Below, one piece after another: positions 53,780-63,030 of a stretch of DNA of 64,000 nt. Where the stretch lies: assembly GCF_049316285.1 (NCBI RefSeq), contig NZ_JBMOXA010000023.1, forward strand, positions 19,461 through 83,460, read 5' to 3'. Below the pieces are notes generated by a model. That model did not search any database and had not been told where the DNA came from. It worked only from the letters and a program-made list of their open reading frames with translations. The position numbers and the translations under genes were made by a program. Position 1 is the stretch's first letter. Each line of letters starts with the position of its first letter. Source of the DNA: Rhodoferax_B sp049316285 (GTDB lineage Bacteria; Pseudomonadota; Gammaproteobacteria; Burkholderiales; Burkholderiaceae_C).

Positions 53780-55561
53780 ATGAAATTCAGCGACTTGCGC
53801 CTCTCCTACAAGCTTTGGAGCGTGATTCTTGGACTGCTGATTGCCATGCTGGCGGTTTCCCTCTGGGCGCAGTTCAGCGCCAACCGCGCAGTCGACGCCG
53901 CCATGGCTTCAGTCAACGCCTTCGAGCAAAAAATCACCACCGCAGTGCGTTGGCGCGGGGCCACTGAAACTGCCGTCACCATGGTGCTTGGCGGTGCGGT
54001 GACCACCGATCCGGTGCTCGCCCAGTCCTACGATGCGCAGGTCAAGGACATCATTGGCCGCATCAACGTGATCCAGAGTGAGGTGGTGAAATCGGCGGTT
54101 TCGAGTGAAGACAAGCAGGCGCTGGAAAACGTCGCCAGCGCGCGCTCCATCGTGCTTGGCCTGACGGCGAAAACCAAGGATGTGAAGGCCGCCGGTGACG
54201 CCGCCGCCATGCAAAGCTTTGTGGACGGCACCTACAAGCCCGCCATCGCCAAGTACATCGCTGCGCTGGACAATTTCGTGACGGTGCAGGAGCGCCAGCG
54301 TGATGCGGCCAAGGCCGAGGCCGATGCGTCGCGCCATCAAACGGCCACCGTGGCCATGGTCAGTGTGGCGGTGGTTTTTGCATTGGGTGTGTTGTTGACG
54401 CTGGTGCTGGTGCGTTCCATCACCCGTCCGCTGGGCGAGGCGGTGGGCCTGGCCCAGGCCATCACCAGCGGCGACCTGACGCAGCAACTTCAATCGGAGC
54501 GTAAAGACGAGTTCGGACAGCTGCTGCGGGCCATGTCGGAGATGGTGGCGAAGTTGCGGCAACTGGTCGCCGAGGTGCGCAGTGGGGTTGAGTCGGTATC
54601 GACGGCATCGGTGGAGATCGCCAACGGCAACCAGGACTTGTCTTCGCGCACCGAGCAGACGGCGGCCAATCTGCAAGAAACCGCTGCCAGCATGGAGCAG
54701 TTGACCAGTACGGTGACGCAATCGGCCGACACCGCACGCCAGGCCACTCAACTGGCGGTCACGGCTGCGCAGACGGCTACACGCGGCGGCGAAGTGGTAG
54801 GCCAGGTGGTGCACAGCATGCAGAACATCAGCGAAGCCTCACGCAAGATCGGCGACATCATTGGCACGATCGATGGTATTGCGTTCCAGACCAACATCCT
54901 GGCCTTGAATGCGGCCGTGGAAGCGGCGCGTGCGGGCGAACAAGGGCGCGGCTTCGCCGTGGTGGCCTCCGAAGTGCGCAGCCTGGCGCAACGTTCGGCC
55001 CAGGCGGCCAAGGAAATCAAGGACTTGATCAGCGCCTCCGGTCAAACCGTGGAAGCCGGCACACAACAGGTGGCTCAGGCCGGCGAAACCATGGGCGAGA
55101 TCGTCAGCAGTGTGCGCCGCGTCAGCGACCTGATTGGTGAGATCAGCGCTTCGTCCACCGAACAGCGCGACGGCATAGGCCAGGTCAACCTGGCGGTGAC
55201 CAACCTGGACCAGATGACGCAGCAGAACGCCGCCTTGGTGGAGCAGTCGGCGGCGGCGGCGGCCGGGCTGCGCGACCAGGCGCAGCGCTTGTCGGAAGTG
55301 GTGGCGGTGTTCAACGTGGGCGCGGGCGCCGGCCTGGCGCCACGAGCGGCGGCACATGCGCCGGTCGCCGCAGCCGTGCGGACACCCGCAGCACGCCCGG
55401 TGCCGGTGAAGCATCACGCCCCCGCAACGCCGCGGCCTGCGGCGCTCAAGCCCAAGGCCGTTGCCAGTGCGCCGCGCAAGCTCGGGCTGGCCACTCCGGC
55501 AGCGCCAGCGGCCAAGCCGGCCGCTGCCAGTGGTGGCGAAGGTGACTGGGAAAACTTCTGA
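53780..55561 (+). CDS. Methyl-accepting chemotaxis protein with CheR-type C-terminal pentapeptide
   Basis: This 593-residue chemoreceptor has TM1 (LWSVILGLLIAMLAVSLW), a four-helix periplasmic domain (about 32-190), TM2 (VAMVSVAVVFALGVLLTLV), HAMP (ITRPLGEAVGLAQAITSGD), and the signalling domain with tip GIAFQTNILALNAAVEAAR. A long Ala/Pro-rich tail ends in DWENF, which fits the xWxxF tether for CheR/CheB. The ORF is open from 53345, but ATG 53780 starts the cytoplasmic N-terminus just before TM1. It is divergent from the CoA-transferase gene. Confidence 0.92.
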   Translation: MKFSDLRLSYKLWSVILGLLIAMLAVSLWAQFSANRAVDAAMASVNAFEQKITTAVRWRGATETAVTMVLGGAVTTDPVLAQSYDAQVKDIIGRINVIQSEVVKSAVSSEDKQALENVASARSIVLGLTAKTKDVKAAGDAAAMQSFVDGTYKPAIAKYIAALDNFVTVQERQRDAAKAEADASRHQTATVAMVSVAVVFALGVLLTLVLVRSITRPLGEAVGLAQAITSGDLTQQLQSERKDEFGQLLRAMSEMVAKLRQLVAEVRSGVESVSTASVEIANGNQDLSSRTEQTAANLQETAASMEQLTSTVTQSADTARQATQLAVTAAQTATRGGEVVGQVVHSMQNISEASRKIGDIIGTIDGIAFQTNILALNAAVEAARAGEQGRGFAVVASEVRSLAQRSAQAAKEIKDLISASGQTVEAGTQQVAQAGETMGEIVSSVRRVSDLIGEISASSTEQRDGIGQVNLAVTNLDQMTQQNAALVEQSAAAAAGLRDQAQRLSEVVAVFNVGAGAGLAPRAAAHAPVAAAVRTPAARPVPVKHHAPATPRPAALKPKAVASAPRKLGLATPAAPAAKPAAASGGEGDWENF

Positions 55562-55568
55562 TGTGATG

Positions 55569-55591
55569 ATGGCGGCTGCGTTAGCCGCCAT
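55569..55591 (+). terminator. Hairpin between convergent chemoreceptor and lysR genes
   Basis: ATGGCGGCT and AGCCGCCAT form a perfect 9-bp stem with a 5-nt loop, 8 nt after the chemoreceptor stop. The T-run is poor on both strands, but position and GC-rich stem suit termination of either gene. Confidence 0.5.
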
Positions 55592-55606
55592 GCAAGGACC
55601 CGGTTT

Positions 55607-56545
55607 TCAGCGCGGCACGGTTGAGTTGCCCACCCGCCCCGCAGTGTGGCGTGCGTCGCCCAGCAGCTCGGACATGGTGCGGCGCAGCCACACGTTGCCC
55701 GGATCGGAATGAAAACGTTCATGCCAGTGCTGCTTCACGTTGTAGTGCGGCAGTGCATGCGGCACCGCCAACAGCCGGATCTGCTCGCGTAAGGCCACCA
55801 CCTGGCCGAACAGCAGTGGCACCGTGGCAATGAGTTCGGTTTCGGCCACGATGCGTGCGACACCCAGGAAGCTGGGCACACGCAGCACCACCTGGCGCGG
55901 CACGCCGGCGCGCTCCAGAACCTTGTCGACGATGGCGTGGCCCGTGCCCGATGAACTGACCAGCACGTGGCCTTCCCGGCTGTAAGCGGTCTTGCTCAGC
56001 CGGCTTGCAATGCGTGGGTGATTGGCGGCCACCAGACAGACAAAATTCTGCTCGAACAATACTTGCTGGTAGAAGCCGGCATCCAGCTGCGGCATGAAGC
56101 CGACGGCCAGGTCTACATCGCCGTCCTGCAGACGCCGCACGCTGTCGGTGGAGATTTTCTCGATCTCCACCTGCACACCTGGCGCCACCTTGCGCAAGTG
56201 GTTCAACAGGGTGGGCAGCAGCACGATCTCGCTGATGTCGGTCATGCCTATGCGGAAACTGCGCTGCGCCTGCGCCGGGTCAAAACCACCGCGACTGGCG
56301 TGCGCCTGCTCCAGATGGCCCAGCACCGCACGCAGCGACGGCTGCATGGCCTGCGCATACGGCGTGGGCAACATGCCACGGGCCGTGCGGCTGAAGAGTT
56401 TGTCGCCGAAGTGCGCGCGCAGCTTGATGAGTGCCGTGCTGGCCGCGGCCTGGGGAATGCCCAGTCTATCGGCGGCCTTGGACACGCTGGCGGTCTTGAA
56501 CACCTCGTCAAACACTTTGATCCACTCGAGGTCTAACTTGGCCAT
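55607..56545 (-). CDS. LysR-family transcriptional regulator
   Basis: This 312-residue protein has the N-terminal winged helix (LEWIKVFDEVFKTASVSKAA, then IPQAAASTALIKLRAHFGDK, LFSRTARGMLPTPYA) and a periplasmic-binding-like effector domain (RSFRIGMTDISEIVLLPTLL). It is divergent from the mobA operon with 161 bp between the start codons, the classic LTTR arrangement. It probably activates that operon with 3-hydroxybenzoate or a related aromatic as inducer; MobR of Comamonas is MarR-type, so the regulator here differs. Confidence 0.9.
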   Translation of the reverse strand: MAKLDLEWIKVFDEVFKTASVSKAADRLGIPQAAASTALIKLRAHFGDKLFSRTARGMLPTPYAQAMQPSLRAVLGHLEQAHASRGGFDPAQAQRSFRIGMTDISEIVLLPTLLNHLRKVAPGVQVEIEKISTDSVRRLQDGDVDLAVGFMPQLDAGFYQQVLFEQNFVCLVAANHPRIASRLSKTAYSREGHVLVSSSGTGHAIVDKVLERAGVPRQVVLRVPSFLGVARIVAETELIATVPLLFGQVVALREQIRLLAVPHALPHYNVKQHWHERFHSDPGNVWLRRTMSELLGDARHTAGRVGNSTVPR

Positions 56546-56706
56546 TGGTCCATTTCCTTTTGTGTGCGCTTCATTATTGAAAAACGCGATATTGATTATC
56601 TTCTGACACGCTTGCCAGCATAAAGCTTGCGCGCCAAAAATAGCAGCAATGCACGCCTAAAGCGCGATGCATCAGCCCCAGAAGCCGCCACCAGGAGACA
56701 TCACCC

Positions 56707-57432
56707 ATGCCCATTCCCGCCCCCTCGGCCGACCTCGTCGACCGCCTTGTCTACGCCAACCGCATCCTCTACGACCAGAACATCGTTGACGGCCTGGGCC
56801 ACGTCAGCGTGCGCCACAACAGTCTGCCGGGTGCTTTCCTGCTGTCCTGCAACCGCGCACCGGGCATGGTGCGCCGCCGCGATATCACCACTTATGACTT
56901 CGATGGCAACACCTTGTCGGAGCAGTCCGAGCGGCCCTACCTGGAGCGCTTCATCCACGGTGAAATCTACCGCGCCCGCCCCGATGTGATGGCCGTGGTG
57001 CACAGCCATTCACAAAGCGTGATCCCGTTTGCGATCACGAAGAATGCACTCCGGCCGGTGTTCCACATGTCGGGTTTTTTGGGAGAGGGCTCGGCGCATT
57101 TCGAGATCCGCGAAGCCGGCGGCAATACCGACATGCTGATCAGCAGTTCCTATCTGGGCACGGCGCTGGCCAGGTCGCTAGGCAAACACAACTGCGTGCT
57201 CATGCGCGGGCACGGTTCCACGGTGGTGGGCGCTTCACTCGAGCAGGCGATCTACCGCGCGATCTACGCAGAGGTCAACGCCCGGCTGCAACTCGCGGCG
57301 AATGGCCTGGGCGAAATCACTTTCCTGAACCAGGAAGAGGCGCAGCTGTCGTCGGACATGAACGACGGGCAGATCCCACGGTCCTGGAACTTGTGGATCA
57401 AGCGCCTGGGGCAGATTGATCTGGACCAGTGA
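56707..57432 (+). CDS. Class II aldolase/adducin family protein
   Basis: This 241-residue protein has the zinc site HSHSQS (HxH, about residue 99) and MRGHGSTVVG (third His, about 158), plus NIVDGLGHVSVRHN near the N-terminus. The family contains sugar-phosphate aldolases and decarboxylases such as 3,4-dihydroxyphthalate decarboxylase. Being first in an operon with a 3-hydroxybenzoate monooxygenase, decarboxylation of a hydroxylated aromatic diacid is a real possibility. The fuculose-phosphate-type aldol role is less likely here. Confidence 0.85.
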   Translation: MPIPAPSADLVDRLVYANRILYDQNIVDGLGHVSVRHNSLPGAFLLSCNRAPGMVRRRDITTYDFDGNTLSEQSERPYLERFIHGEIYRARPDVMAVVHSHSQSVIPFAITKNALRPVFHMSGFLGEGSAHFEIREAGGNTDMLISSSYLGTALARSLGKHNCVLMRGHGSTVVGASLEQAIYRAIYAEVNARLQLAANGLGEITFLNQEEAQLSSDMNDGQIPRSWNLWIKRLGQIDLDQ

Positions 57433-57468
57433 TCCGGCACGTAGCAGAACAAATAAAGGAGACATCTC

Positions 57469-58440
57469 ATGCGATTCAAATTTTCATTCTTCAGCGCCTG
57501 TGCGGCGGCGCTGGTGGTGGCGAGCGCTGCGGCGCAGGCCGATACCTATCCCACAAAGTCGGTGCGCATAGTCGTGCCCTACGCCACCGGCGGCGGCTCT
57601 GACATTCTGGCGCGGCAAATCGGCGCGGGTCTGCAGCAGGCCTGGGGACAGGGTGTGGTGGTGGACAACAAGGCCGGCGCCTCGGGCAATATAGGCAGCT
57701 CCGAGGTGGTGCGTGCGCCTGCCGACGGCTACACCTTGCTGCTGCAAAACAGCACCATGGTCACCAACCTGGGTGTGATGGGCAAACTGCCCTACGACCC
57801 CGAAAAAGATCTGACGCCCATCATGCTGCTGGGCGTGACGCCGATAGCCCTGGCCGCACATCCGTCGCTCAACGTGAACAACGTCAAGGAACTCGTCGCC
57901 TTGGCCAAGGCCAGGCCCGACACGCTGAGTTATGGCTCGTGCGGCATAGGTACACCGCAGCACTTTGTGATGGAACTGGTCAAGCAGCAAACCGGCGTCG
58001 CGGCAGCGCATGCCGGGTACAAGGGTTGTGCCCCGGCCGTGACCGATGTGATCGGCGGACAGATTCCCCTGGCCATTGTGAGTGCCAACCTGGTTGCACC
58101 CTATGCCAAGAGTGGCAGGCTGAAGGTGCTGGGGGTGTCGACCGCCCAGCGTTATGGCCTGCTGCCCGATGTGGCTACTTTTGAAGAGCAAGGCTTGAAG
58201 CCGTTCGACTTTTCGATCTGGTATGCCCTGATGGGGCCGAAGAACCTGCCAGCCGCCGTGGTCGCGAAACTGGCGACCGACATCTCGAAGATTCTGACGG
58301 ATGCGACGGTGGTGTCCAACCTGTCGAACGCCGGTGTCGAAGCCTACAAGGGAAGCGGCGACGATCTTGCCAAGCTGATCAAGGCCGACACCAAGCGTTA
58401 TACCGAGCTGGCCAGAAGCGCCAACATCAAGGCCGAATAA
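57469..58440 (+). CDS. Tripartite tricarboxylate transporter receptor (TctC/Bug family)
   Basis: This 323-residue periplasmic receptor has a signal peptide (FFSACAAALVVASAAAQA), then YPTKSVRIVVPYATGGGSD, GVVVDNKAGASGNIGSSEVV and ADGYTLLLQNS. AAAGGAGAC precedes the start. It is placed between the aldolase-family gene and mobA, 48 nt from the latter. Binding of an aromatic or dicarboxylic acid is inferred from that. No TctAB genes are nearby. Confidence 0.9.
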   Translation: MRFKFSFFSACAAALVVASAAAQADTYPTKSVRIVVPYATGGGSDILARQIGAGLQQAWGQGVVVDNKAGASGNIGSSEVVRAPADGYTLLLQNSTMVTNLGVMGKLPYDPEKDLTPIMLLGVTPIALAAHPSLNVNNVKELVALAKARPDTLSYGSCGIGTPQHFVMELVKQQTGVAAAHAGYKGCAPAVTDVIGGQIPLAIVSANLVAPYAKSGRLKVLGVSTAQRYGLLPDVATFEEQGLKPFDFSIWYALMGPKNLPAAVVAKLATDISKILTDATVVSNLSNAGVEAYKGSGDDLAKLIKADTKRYTELARSANIKAE

Positions 58441-58488
58441 ACACCGGCGCAAGCCTTTGCGAAGATCACAAGAGAAGAGGTTAGGAAC

Positions 58489-60423
58489 ATGCAATTTCAT
58501 CTGAACGGCTTCAGGCCCGGTGACCCTGAGGTGCTGAGCGCCGAGCCGGATGTGGCGCGGCGAGAGGACACACTGCCAGAAGAGGTCGACGTGCTCATCG
58601 TGGGTTGCGGGCCGGCGGGCTTGACCCTGGCCGCGCAGTTGGCGGTTTTTCCGCACATCCGCACCTGCATCGTTGATCAAAAAGACGGCCCTTTGAAGCT
58701 GGGCCAAGCCGATGGCATTGCCTGCCGGACCATGGAGATGTTTGAGGCATTCAGCTTCAGCGAACGTGTGCTCAAGGAGGCCTGCTGGATCAACGAGGTG
58801 ACCTTCTGGAAACCCGATGGCGCACACCCCGGCGACATTGTTCGCCATGGACGGGTGCAGGACACGGAGGACGGGCTGTCCGAGTTTCCGCACGTGATCC
58901 TGAACCAGGCCAGAGTGCACGATTTCTATCTGGAGAACATGCGCAACTCGGCCAGTGGCTTGGTGCCGCACTATTCACGGCGCTTTGTCGACCTGCAGAT
59001 AGACCATTCGCGCGGCGACTATCCGGTCACGGCGCGGCTTGAGCGCACCGACGCGGCCCACAGCGGCACGCTGGAAAGCGTGCGTGCGCGTTATGTCGTC
59101 GGTTGTGATGGCGCCCGCAGCGGTGTACGCAAGGCGATTGGGCGCAAGTTGGTTGGCGACTCAGCCAACCACGCCTGGGGTGTGATGGACATACTCGCGG
59201 TGACCGATTTCCCGGACATACGCTACAAGGTGGCGGTCCAGTCTGCCAGTGGCAATCTGATGGTGATACCGCGCGAGGGCGGCTACCTGGTGCGCCTTTA
59301 TGTTGAAATGGACAAGCTGGGTGAGGAGGAGCGGGCCGCGGACCGTGGCATCACGCTGGAGCAGCTGATTGCCGCGGCGCAGCGCATTCTGCATCCGTAC
59401 AAGCTGGACGTGAAAGAGGTTCCCTGGTGGTCGGTTTACGAAATTGGCCAGCGTATTTGCGACCAATACGATGACGTGGCCGAAGACGACGCTGGCACAC
59501 GCCTGCCACACGTTTTTATTGCCGGAGATGCTTGCCACACCCACAGCCCCAAGGCCGGGCAGGGCATGAACTTTTCGATGCAGGACACATTTAATCTGGG
59601 TTGGAAGCTGGCGGCCGTGCTGTCCAAGCAGTGCGGGCCGGAGCTGCTGCTGAGTTATTCGCAGGAGCGGCAGGTGGTGGCGCAGGAACTCATCGATTTC
59701 GACCGCGAGTGGGCCAAGATGTTCAGCGACCGCGCGCAGCAGGAAGGTGGCGACCAAAAGCAGGGGGTGGACCCCAAGGAGCTGCAAAAGTATTTTGTGC
59801 AACATGGCCGTTTTACCGCCGGCATGGGCACACGTTATCGGCCATCGGCCATATGCGCAGATGGCGGCGCGCAACATCTGGCGACCGGGTTTGAGATCGG
59901 CACACGCTTTCATTCGGCACCTGTGGTGCGGGTGTTCGACGCGAAACCGATGGAGCTGGGGCACGTTGGCAAGGCCGATGGGCGTTGGCGCATCTACGCG
60001 TTTGGCGCTACTGCGGCCAGGCCTGCGCACGTCGCAGAAACCGGGATCGCGGCCTTGTGCCAGTTCCTGCAGGAGTCTGCTGAGTCACCCATACGCCGCT
60101 ACACACCAGCGCATCAAGACATCGATGCGGTGTTCGATGTGCGGGCTGTTTTTCAGCAGGCGCACCAGGAAATCGACTACGGCGCGCTGCCGACCTTGCT
60201 GCGCCCCGCCAAGGGCAAACATGGCTTGCTCGACTACGAAAAGGTTTTTTCTGCCGATCCCCGCAGCGGCCGGAACATCTTCGAGTTACGCGGCATTGAC
60301 CGGACACGCGGCGCACTGGTGGTGGTGCGGCCCGATCAGTACATCGCACATGTGTTGCCGCTAGACGCTTACCAGGCGTTGGCAGGATTCTTTGCGGGCT
60401 TTATGCGCCCGCAGCAAGACTGA
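58489..60423 (+). CDS. mobA: 3-hydroxybenzoate 4-monooxygenase (MobA-like)
   Basis: This 644-residue FAD monooxygenase matches Comamonas testosteroni MobA (639 residues) as I recall it, from MQFHLNGFRPG onward. It has the FAD dinucleotide motif VDVLIVGCGPAGLTLA (about 35-50), the DG motif VVGCDGARSGVRKAIG, the GD motif FIAGDACHTHSPKAGQGMN and the C-terminal thioredoxin-like domain of the phenol hydroxylase family. It converts 3-hydroxybenzoate to protocatechuate with NADPH and O2. Motifs are all intact. It lies in an operon with a TctC receptor and the class II aldolase-family protein. Confidence 0.9.
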   Translation: MQFHLNGFRPGDPEVLSAEPDVARREDTLPEEVDVLIVGCGPAGLTLAAQLAVFPHIRTCIVDQKDGPLKLGQADGIACRTMEMFEAFSFSERVLKEACWINEVTFWKPDGAHPGDIVRHGRVQDTEDGLSEFPHVILNQARVHDFYLENMRNSASGLVPHYSRRFVDLQIDHSRGDYPVTARLERTDAAHSGTLESVRARYVVGCDGARSGVRKAIGRKLVGDSANHAWGVMDILAVTDFPDIRYKVAVQSASGNLMVIPREGGYLVRLYVEMDKLGEEERAADRGITLEQLIAAAQRILHPYKLDVKEVPWWSVYEIGQRICDQYDDVAEDDAGTRLPHVFIAGDACHTHSPKAGQGMNFSMQDTFNLGWKLAAVLSKQCGPELLLSYSQERQVVAQELIDFDREWAKMFSDRAQQEGGDQKQGVDPKELQKYFVQHGRFTAGMGTRYRPSAICADGGAQHLATGFEIGTRFHSAPVVRVFDAKPMELGHVGKADGRWRIYAFGATAARPAHVAETGIAALCQFLQESAESPIRRYTPAHQDIDAVFDVRAVFQQAHQEIDYGALPTLLRPAKGKHGLLDYEKVFSADPRSGRNIFELRGIDRTRGALVVVRPDQYIAHVLPLDAYQALAGFFAGFMRPQQD

Positions 60424-60482
60424 TGCATGCTGGCCCATAGTGGTAACCCCGTTCCGGCGCTGCGCTGCCAGGGCGGAGAATC

Positions 60483-61847
60483 ATGCCGCTGCCGTCACCA
60501 CCGGATGGCGCTCCAGGATCAACAGCCGGAAGAACACCCGGAACAACGCGTTCTTATGATGTGAAGTCTAGCCCCCTAGCGCTTTCCCCCGAGCCGCGCA
60601 ACGCTTACGCCAGCGCGGCCGAGGCCATGCAATTGCTGAACGTGCGGCAGCAAACCCTGTATGCCTACGTCAGTCGGGGCTGGATCCGCAGTGTTCCGCA
60701 AAAGGGGCTGAAGGCGCGGCTTTACCTGCGCGAAGACATCACCCGTGTGGGCATGCGCTCGGCGGCACGTGCAGGCCATGGTGCGGTGGCCGCTTCGGCG
60801 ATGAACTGGGGCGAGCCGATATTTCCCACCTCCATCACCGAAATCACGCCCCAGGGACCGCGCTACCGTGGCCATGCCGCTGCGGACCTGGTGCGCCAGG
60901 AGGTCTCTTTTGAAATGGTGGCCGAGTTGCTCTGGACCGGAGAGTTGAGCCGCTTGCCCGCCTGGCCGGTAGAAAAGCCGGGTGCGGCGTTGCTGCATTT
61001 GACGCAGACGCTGAGCTCATTGCAGGCACGTGACAACATCCTGGAAACCTTTTCCCTGGTGGTGCTGATGCTTGGCATGCGCCGTGGGCCGGTGGCCGAA
61101 CGGCTGCAGCAAGGCCGCACTTTGGCCGCCGCGCGTGAACTGATGCAGACGGTGGTGGCGTGTTGTGGCTTTCTCGGTCCGGCACAACAGTACCGGCCGC
61201 TGCGGAAAGGGCAGTCCATCGTCGACGGCCTGGTGGCCGCTCTGGGTATGCCGGCCTCGGATGAAAATCACGCCGGTCTGCGCGCCATCCTGATCCTGAT
61301 GGCCGACCACGAGTTGTCACCCGGCACGCTTGGCGCACGTGTGGTGGCCTCGGCCGGCGGCACGCTGCACAGTTGCATCGCCTCCGCGCTTTGTGCCACC
61401 TCGGGTGTGGAGGTGGGGCGTATGTACGAGCGTGTGGAATCGTTTCTCGGCCGACCTCAAACGCGCAGTGTGTTGTTCAACCGGGCGATGAAATTGCATG
61501 GCCAGGGGCAAAGCGTGCCGGGCTTCGATCATCCCCTGTACCCCAAAGGCGACCCCCGGGCCGCACAGCTGCTGGACCTGGCCCGGGCCCGTTGTCAGCA
61601 GGGGCGGGAACTGAAATCGATCTTTGCTTTCCTCGAAGACATGTATGCCACAGCCGGCCTGCTGCCGCGCCAGGAGTTGGCTCTGGTGGTGCTGGCGCGT
61701 GCCATGAACTTGCCACCCCAGGCACCAGCGGCGTTGTTTGCACTGGGCCGCATCGCGGGCTGGGTGGCGCATGTGCGTGAACAACGCGCCTCGGGCACAT
61801 TGCTGCGGCCCCGGGCCAAGTTTGTCCAAGCGCAGAGCGCTCCCTAA
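60483..61847 (+). CDS. MerR-type HTH-citrate synthase fusion protein
   Basis: This 454-residue protein joins an N-terminal helix-turn-helix (about 43-90: ASAAEAMQLLNVRQQTLYAY, VSRGWIRS, LYLREDI) to a citrate-synthase-fold domain (about 105-440). Catalytic landmarks of citrate synthase are recognisable: His in LMADHELSPGT and His in GFDHPLYPKGDPRA; the last Asp lies near FLEDMY but in an altered context. It could be a ligand-sensing regulator or a 2-methylcitrate/citrate synthase variant. It follows mobA by 59 nt. Confidence 0.82.
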   Translation: MPLPSPPDGAPGSTAGRTPGTTRSYDVKSSPLALSPEPRNAYASAAEAMQLLNVRQQTLYAYVSRGWIRSVPQKGLKARLYLREDITRVGMRSAARAGHGAVAASAMNWGEPIFPTSITEITPQGPRYRGHAAADLVRQEVSFEMVAELLWTGELSRLPAWPVEKPGAALLHLTQTLSSLQARDNILETFSLVVLMLGMRRGPVAERLQQGRTLAAARELMQTVVACCGFLGPAQQYRPLRKGQSIVDGLVAALGMPASDENHAGLRAILILMADHELSPGTLGARVVASAGGTLHSCIASALCATSGVEVGRMYERVESFLGRPQTRSVLFNRAMKLHGQGQSVPGFDHPLYPKGDPRAAQLLDLARARCQQGRELKSIFAFLEDMYATAGLLPRQELALVVLARAMNLPPQAPAALFALGRIAGWVAHVREQRASGTLLRPRAKFVQAQSAP

Positions 61848-61901
61848 GCGCCGCGGGCCTGGCGGCTAGACGCCGCAAAGGCTTTGTTGGCGGTCTTCAC
61901 A

Positions 61902-61924
61902 TTGATTCAAAGTTCAAGATTGAA
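61902..61924. promoter_or_regulatory. AT-rich double palindrome upstream of TctC-TPP genes
   Basis: TTGATTCAA (61902-61910) and TTCAAGATTGAA (61913-61924) are two adjoining palindromes in an otherwise GC-rich region, 57 nt before the TctC start. A weak GCGGC/GCCGC hairpin at 61862-61876 follows the upstream gene. Together they suggest an internal terminator and a new promoter/operator. Confidence 0.4.
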
Positions 61925-61980
61925 TGTTCGGGATCGTCTCCCTACGATGCGTCGGCGACCGTCAAAAACAGGAGACAGAC

Positions 61981-62958
61981 ATGAAACCCAATCCACGTGT
62001 ATGGGCCCTTGCGGCCGCGGTGTTTGCCGCGGCCTTGTGCCCGCAAATACAGGCGCAAGAGTTCCCTAGTAAGCCGATTCACATCGTTGTGCCCTTGCCG
62101 CCCGGAGGTTCCAACGATGTGCTGGCGCGTTTGTTGGGCCAGAAGATGTCCGAGGCTTTCGGCCAGCCCGTGGTGGTGGACAACAAGCCCGGCGCCGCGG
62201 GCAACATCGCCACCGAATTCATGTCGCGCGTCGAGGCCGATGGCTACACCATCGCCGTGGCACCGAACCAGACCGTGGCCGTGAATCCGGTGCTCTACCC
62301 CAAGTTGCCGTTTGACGTGGTGCGCGATCTGCAGGGCATTTCTATGATGGGCCGTGTGCCCATGGTGTTGGTGGTGTCCAGCAAAGTGACTGCAGCCAGC
62401 GTCAACGAGCTGGTTGCACAGGCCAAGGCCGCACCCAACAAGTTCACCTATGCCTCGGCCGGCGCCGGCAGCCCGCAGCACATGGCCGCCGAGGTGTTCA
62501 AGGCGATGACCGGCACCAAGCTCACACAGATTCCCTACAAGGGTTCGGCGCCCGCCATGGTCGACGTGCTCGGCGGCACCGTCGATGTGATGTTCTGCCC
62601 TATCAACACCGCTTTGCCACATATTCGCAGCGGAAAGATACGCGCGTTGGGCAGCACCGGCACGCAGCGGCTAGACGCCCTTTTGCCTGGTGTGCCGACC
62701 ATCGCCGAAAGTGTGCCCAACTACGAGAGCGACATCTGGATAGGCATGGTGGCCCCGGCGAAGACACCGCAGCCCATCATCCAAAAGCTCAATGCCGAAC
62801 TGCGCCGCTCGCTGGAGTTGCCCGACGTGCGCGCCAAGCTGGCCGAGCAAGGCATTTATGCGGAAACCAGCACGGCGGCGGAGTTCACCGCGCTGATTGC
62901 GGCCGACCAAAAACGCTGGGCGGCGGTGATCAAGGCCGCCAACATCGTGCCCGAATGA
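61981..62958 (+). CDS. Tripartite tricarboxylate transporter receptor (TctC/Bug family)
   Basis: This 325-residue periplasmic receptor has a signal peptide (VWALAAAVFAAALCPQIQAQ), then FPSKPIHIVVPLPPGGSND, VVVDNKPGAAGNIATEF and IPYKGSAPAMVDVLGG. The frame opens at 61924, but ATG 61981 has AGGAGA about 5 nt upstream and begins the signal peptide. It is followed by a TPP enzyme, 72 nt downstream. This is the fourth receptor of the family in the window without membrane subunits. Confidence 0.92.
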   Translation: MKPNPRVWALAAAVFAAALCPQIQAQEFPSKPIHIVVPLPPGGSNDVLARLLGQKMSEAFGQPVVVDNKPGAAGNIATEFMSRVEADGYTIAVAPNQTVAVNPVLYPKLPFDVVRDLQGISMMGRVPMVLVVSSKVTAASVNELVAQAKAAPNKFTYASAGAGSPQHMAAEVFKAMTGTKLTQIPYKGSAPAMVDVLGGTVDVMFCPINTALPHIRSGKIRALGSTGTQRLDALLPGVPTIAESVPNYESDIWIGMVAPAKTPQPIIQKLNAELRRSLELPDVRAKLAEQGIYAETSTAAEFTALIAADQKRWAAVIKAANIVPE

Positions 62959-63030
62959 GCACGCGCCTGACACCTTGCGAATGACCTTCTTCGCCACGCT
63001 TTGATCCATTTCCCCGCATCAGGAGAGCTC

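Noticed and set aside
57484..58971. 495-codon minus-strand open frame over a TctC receptor and mobA
   Set aside because: It is opposite two well-supported genes and its composition is that of an antisense frame.
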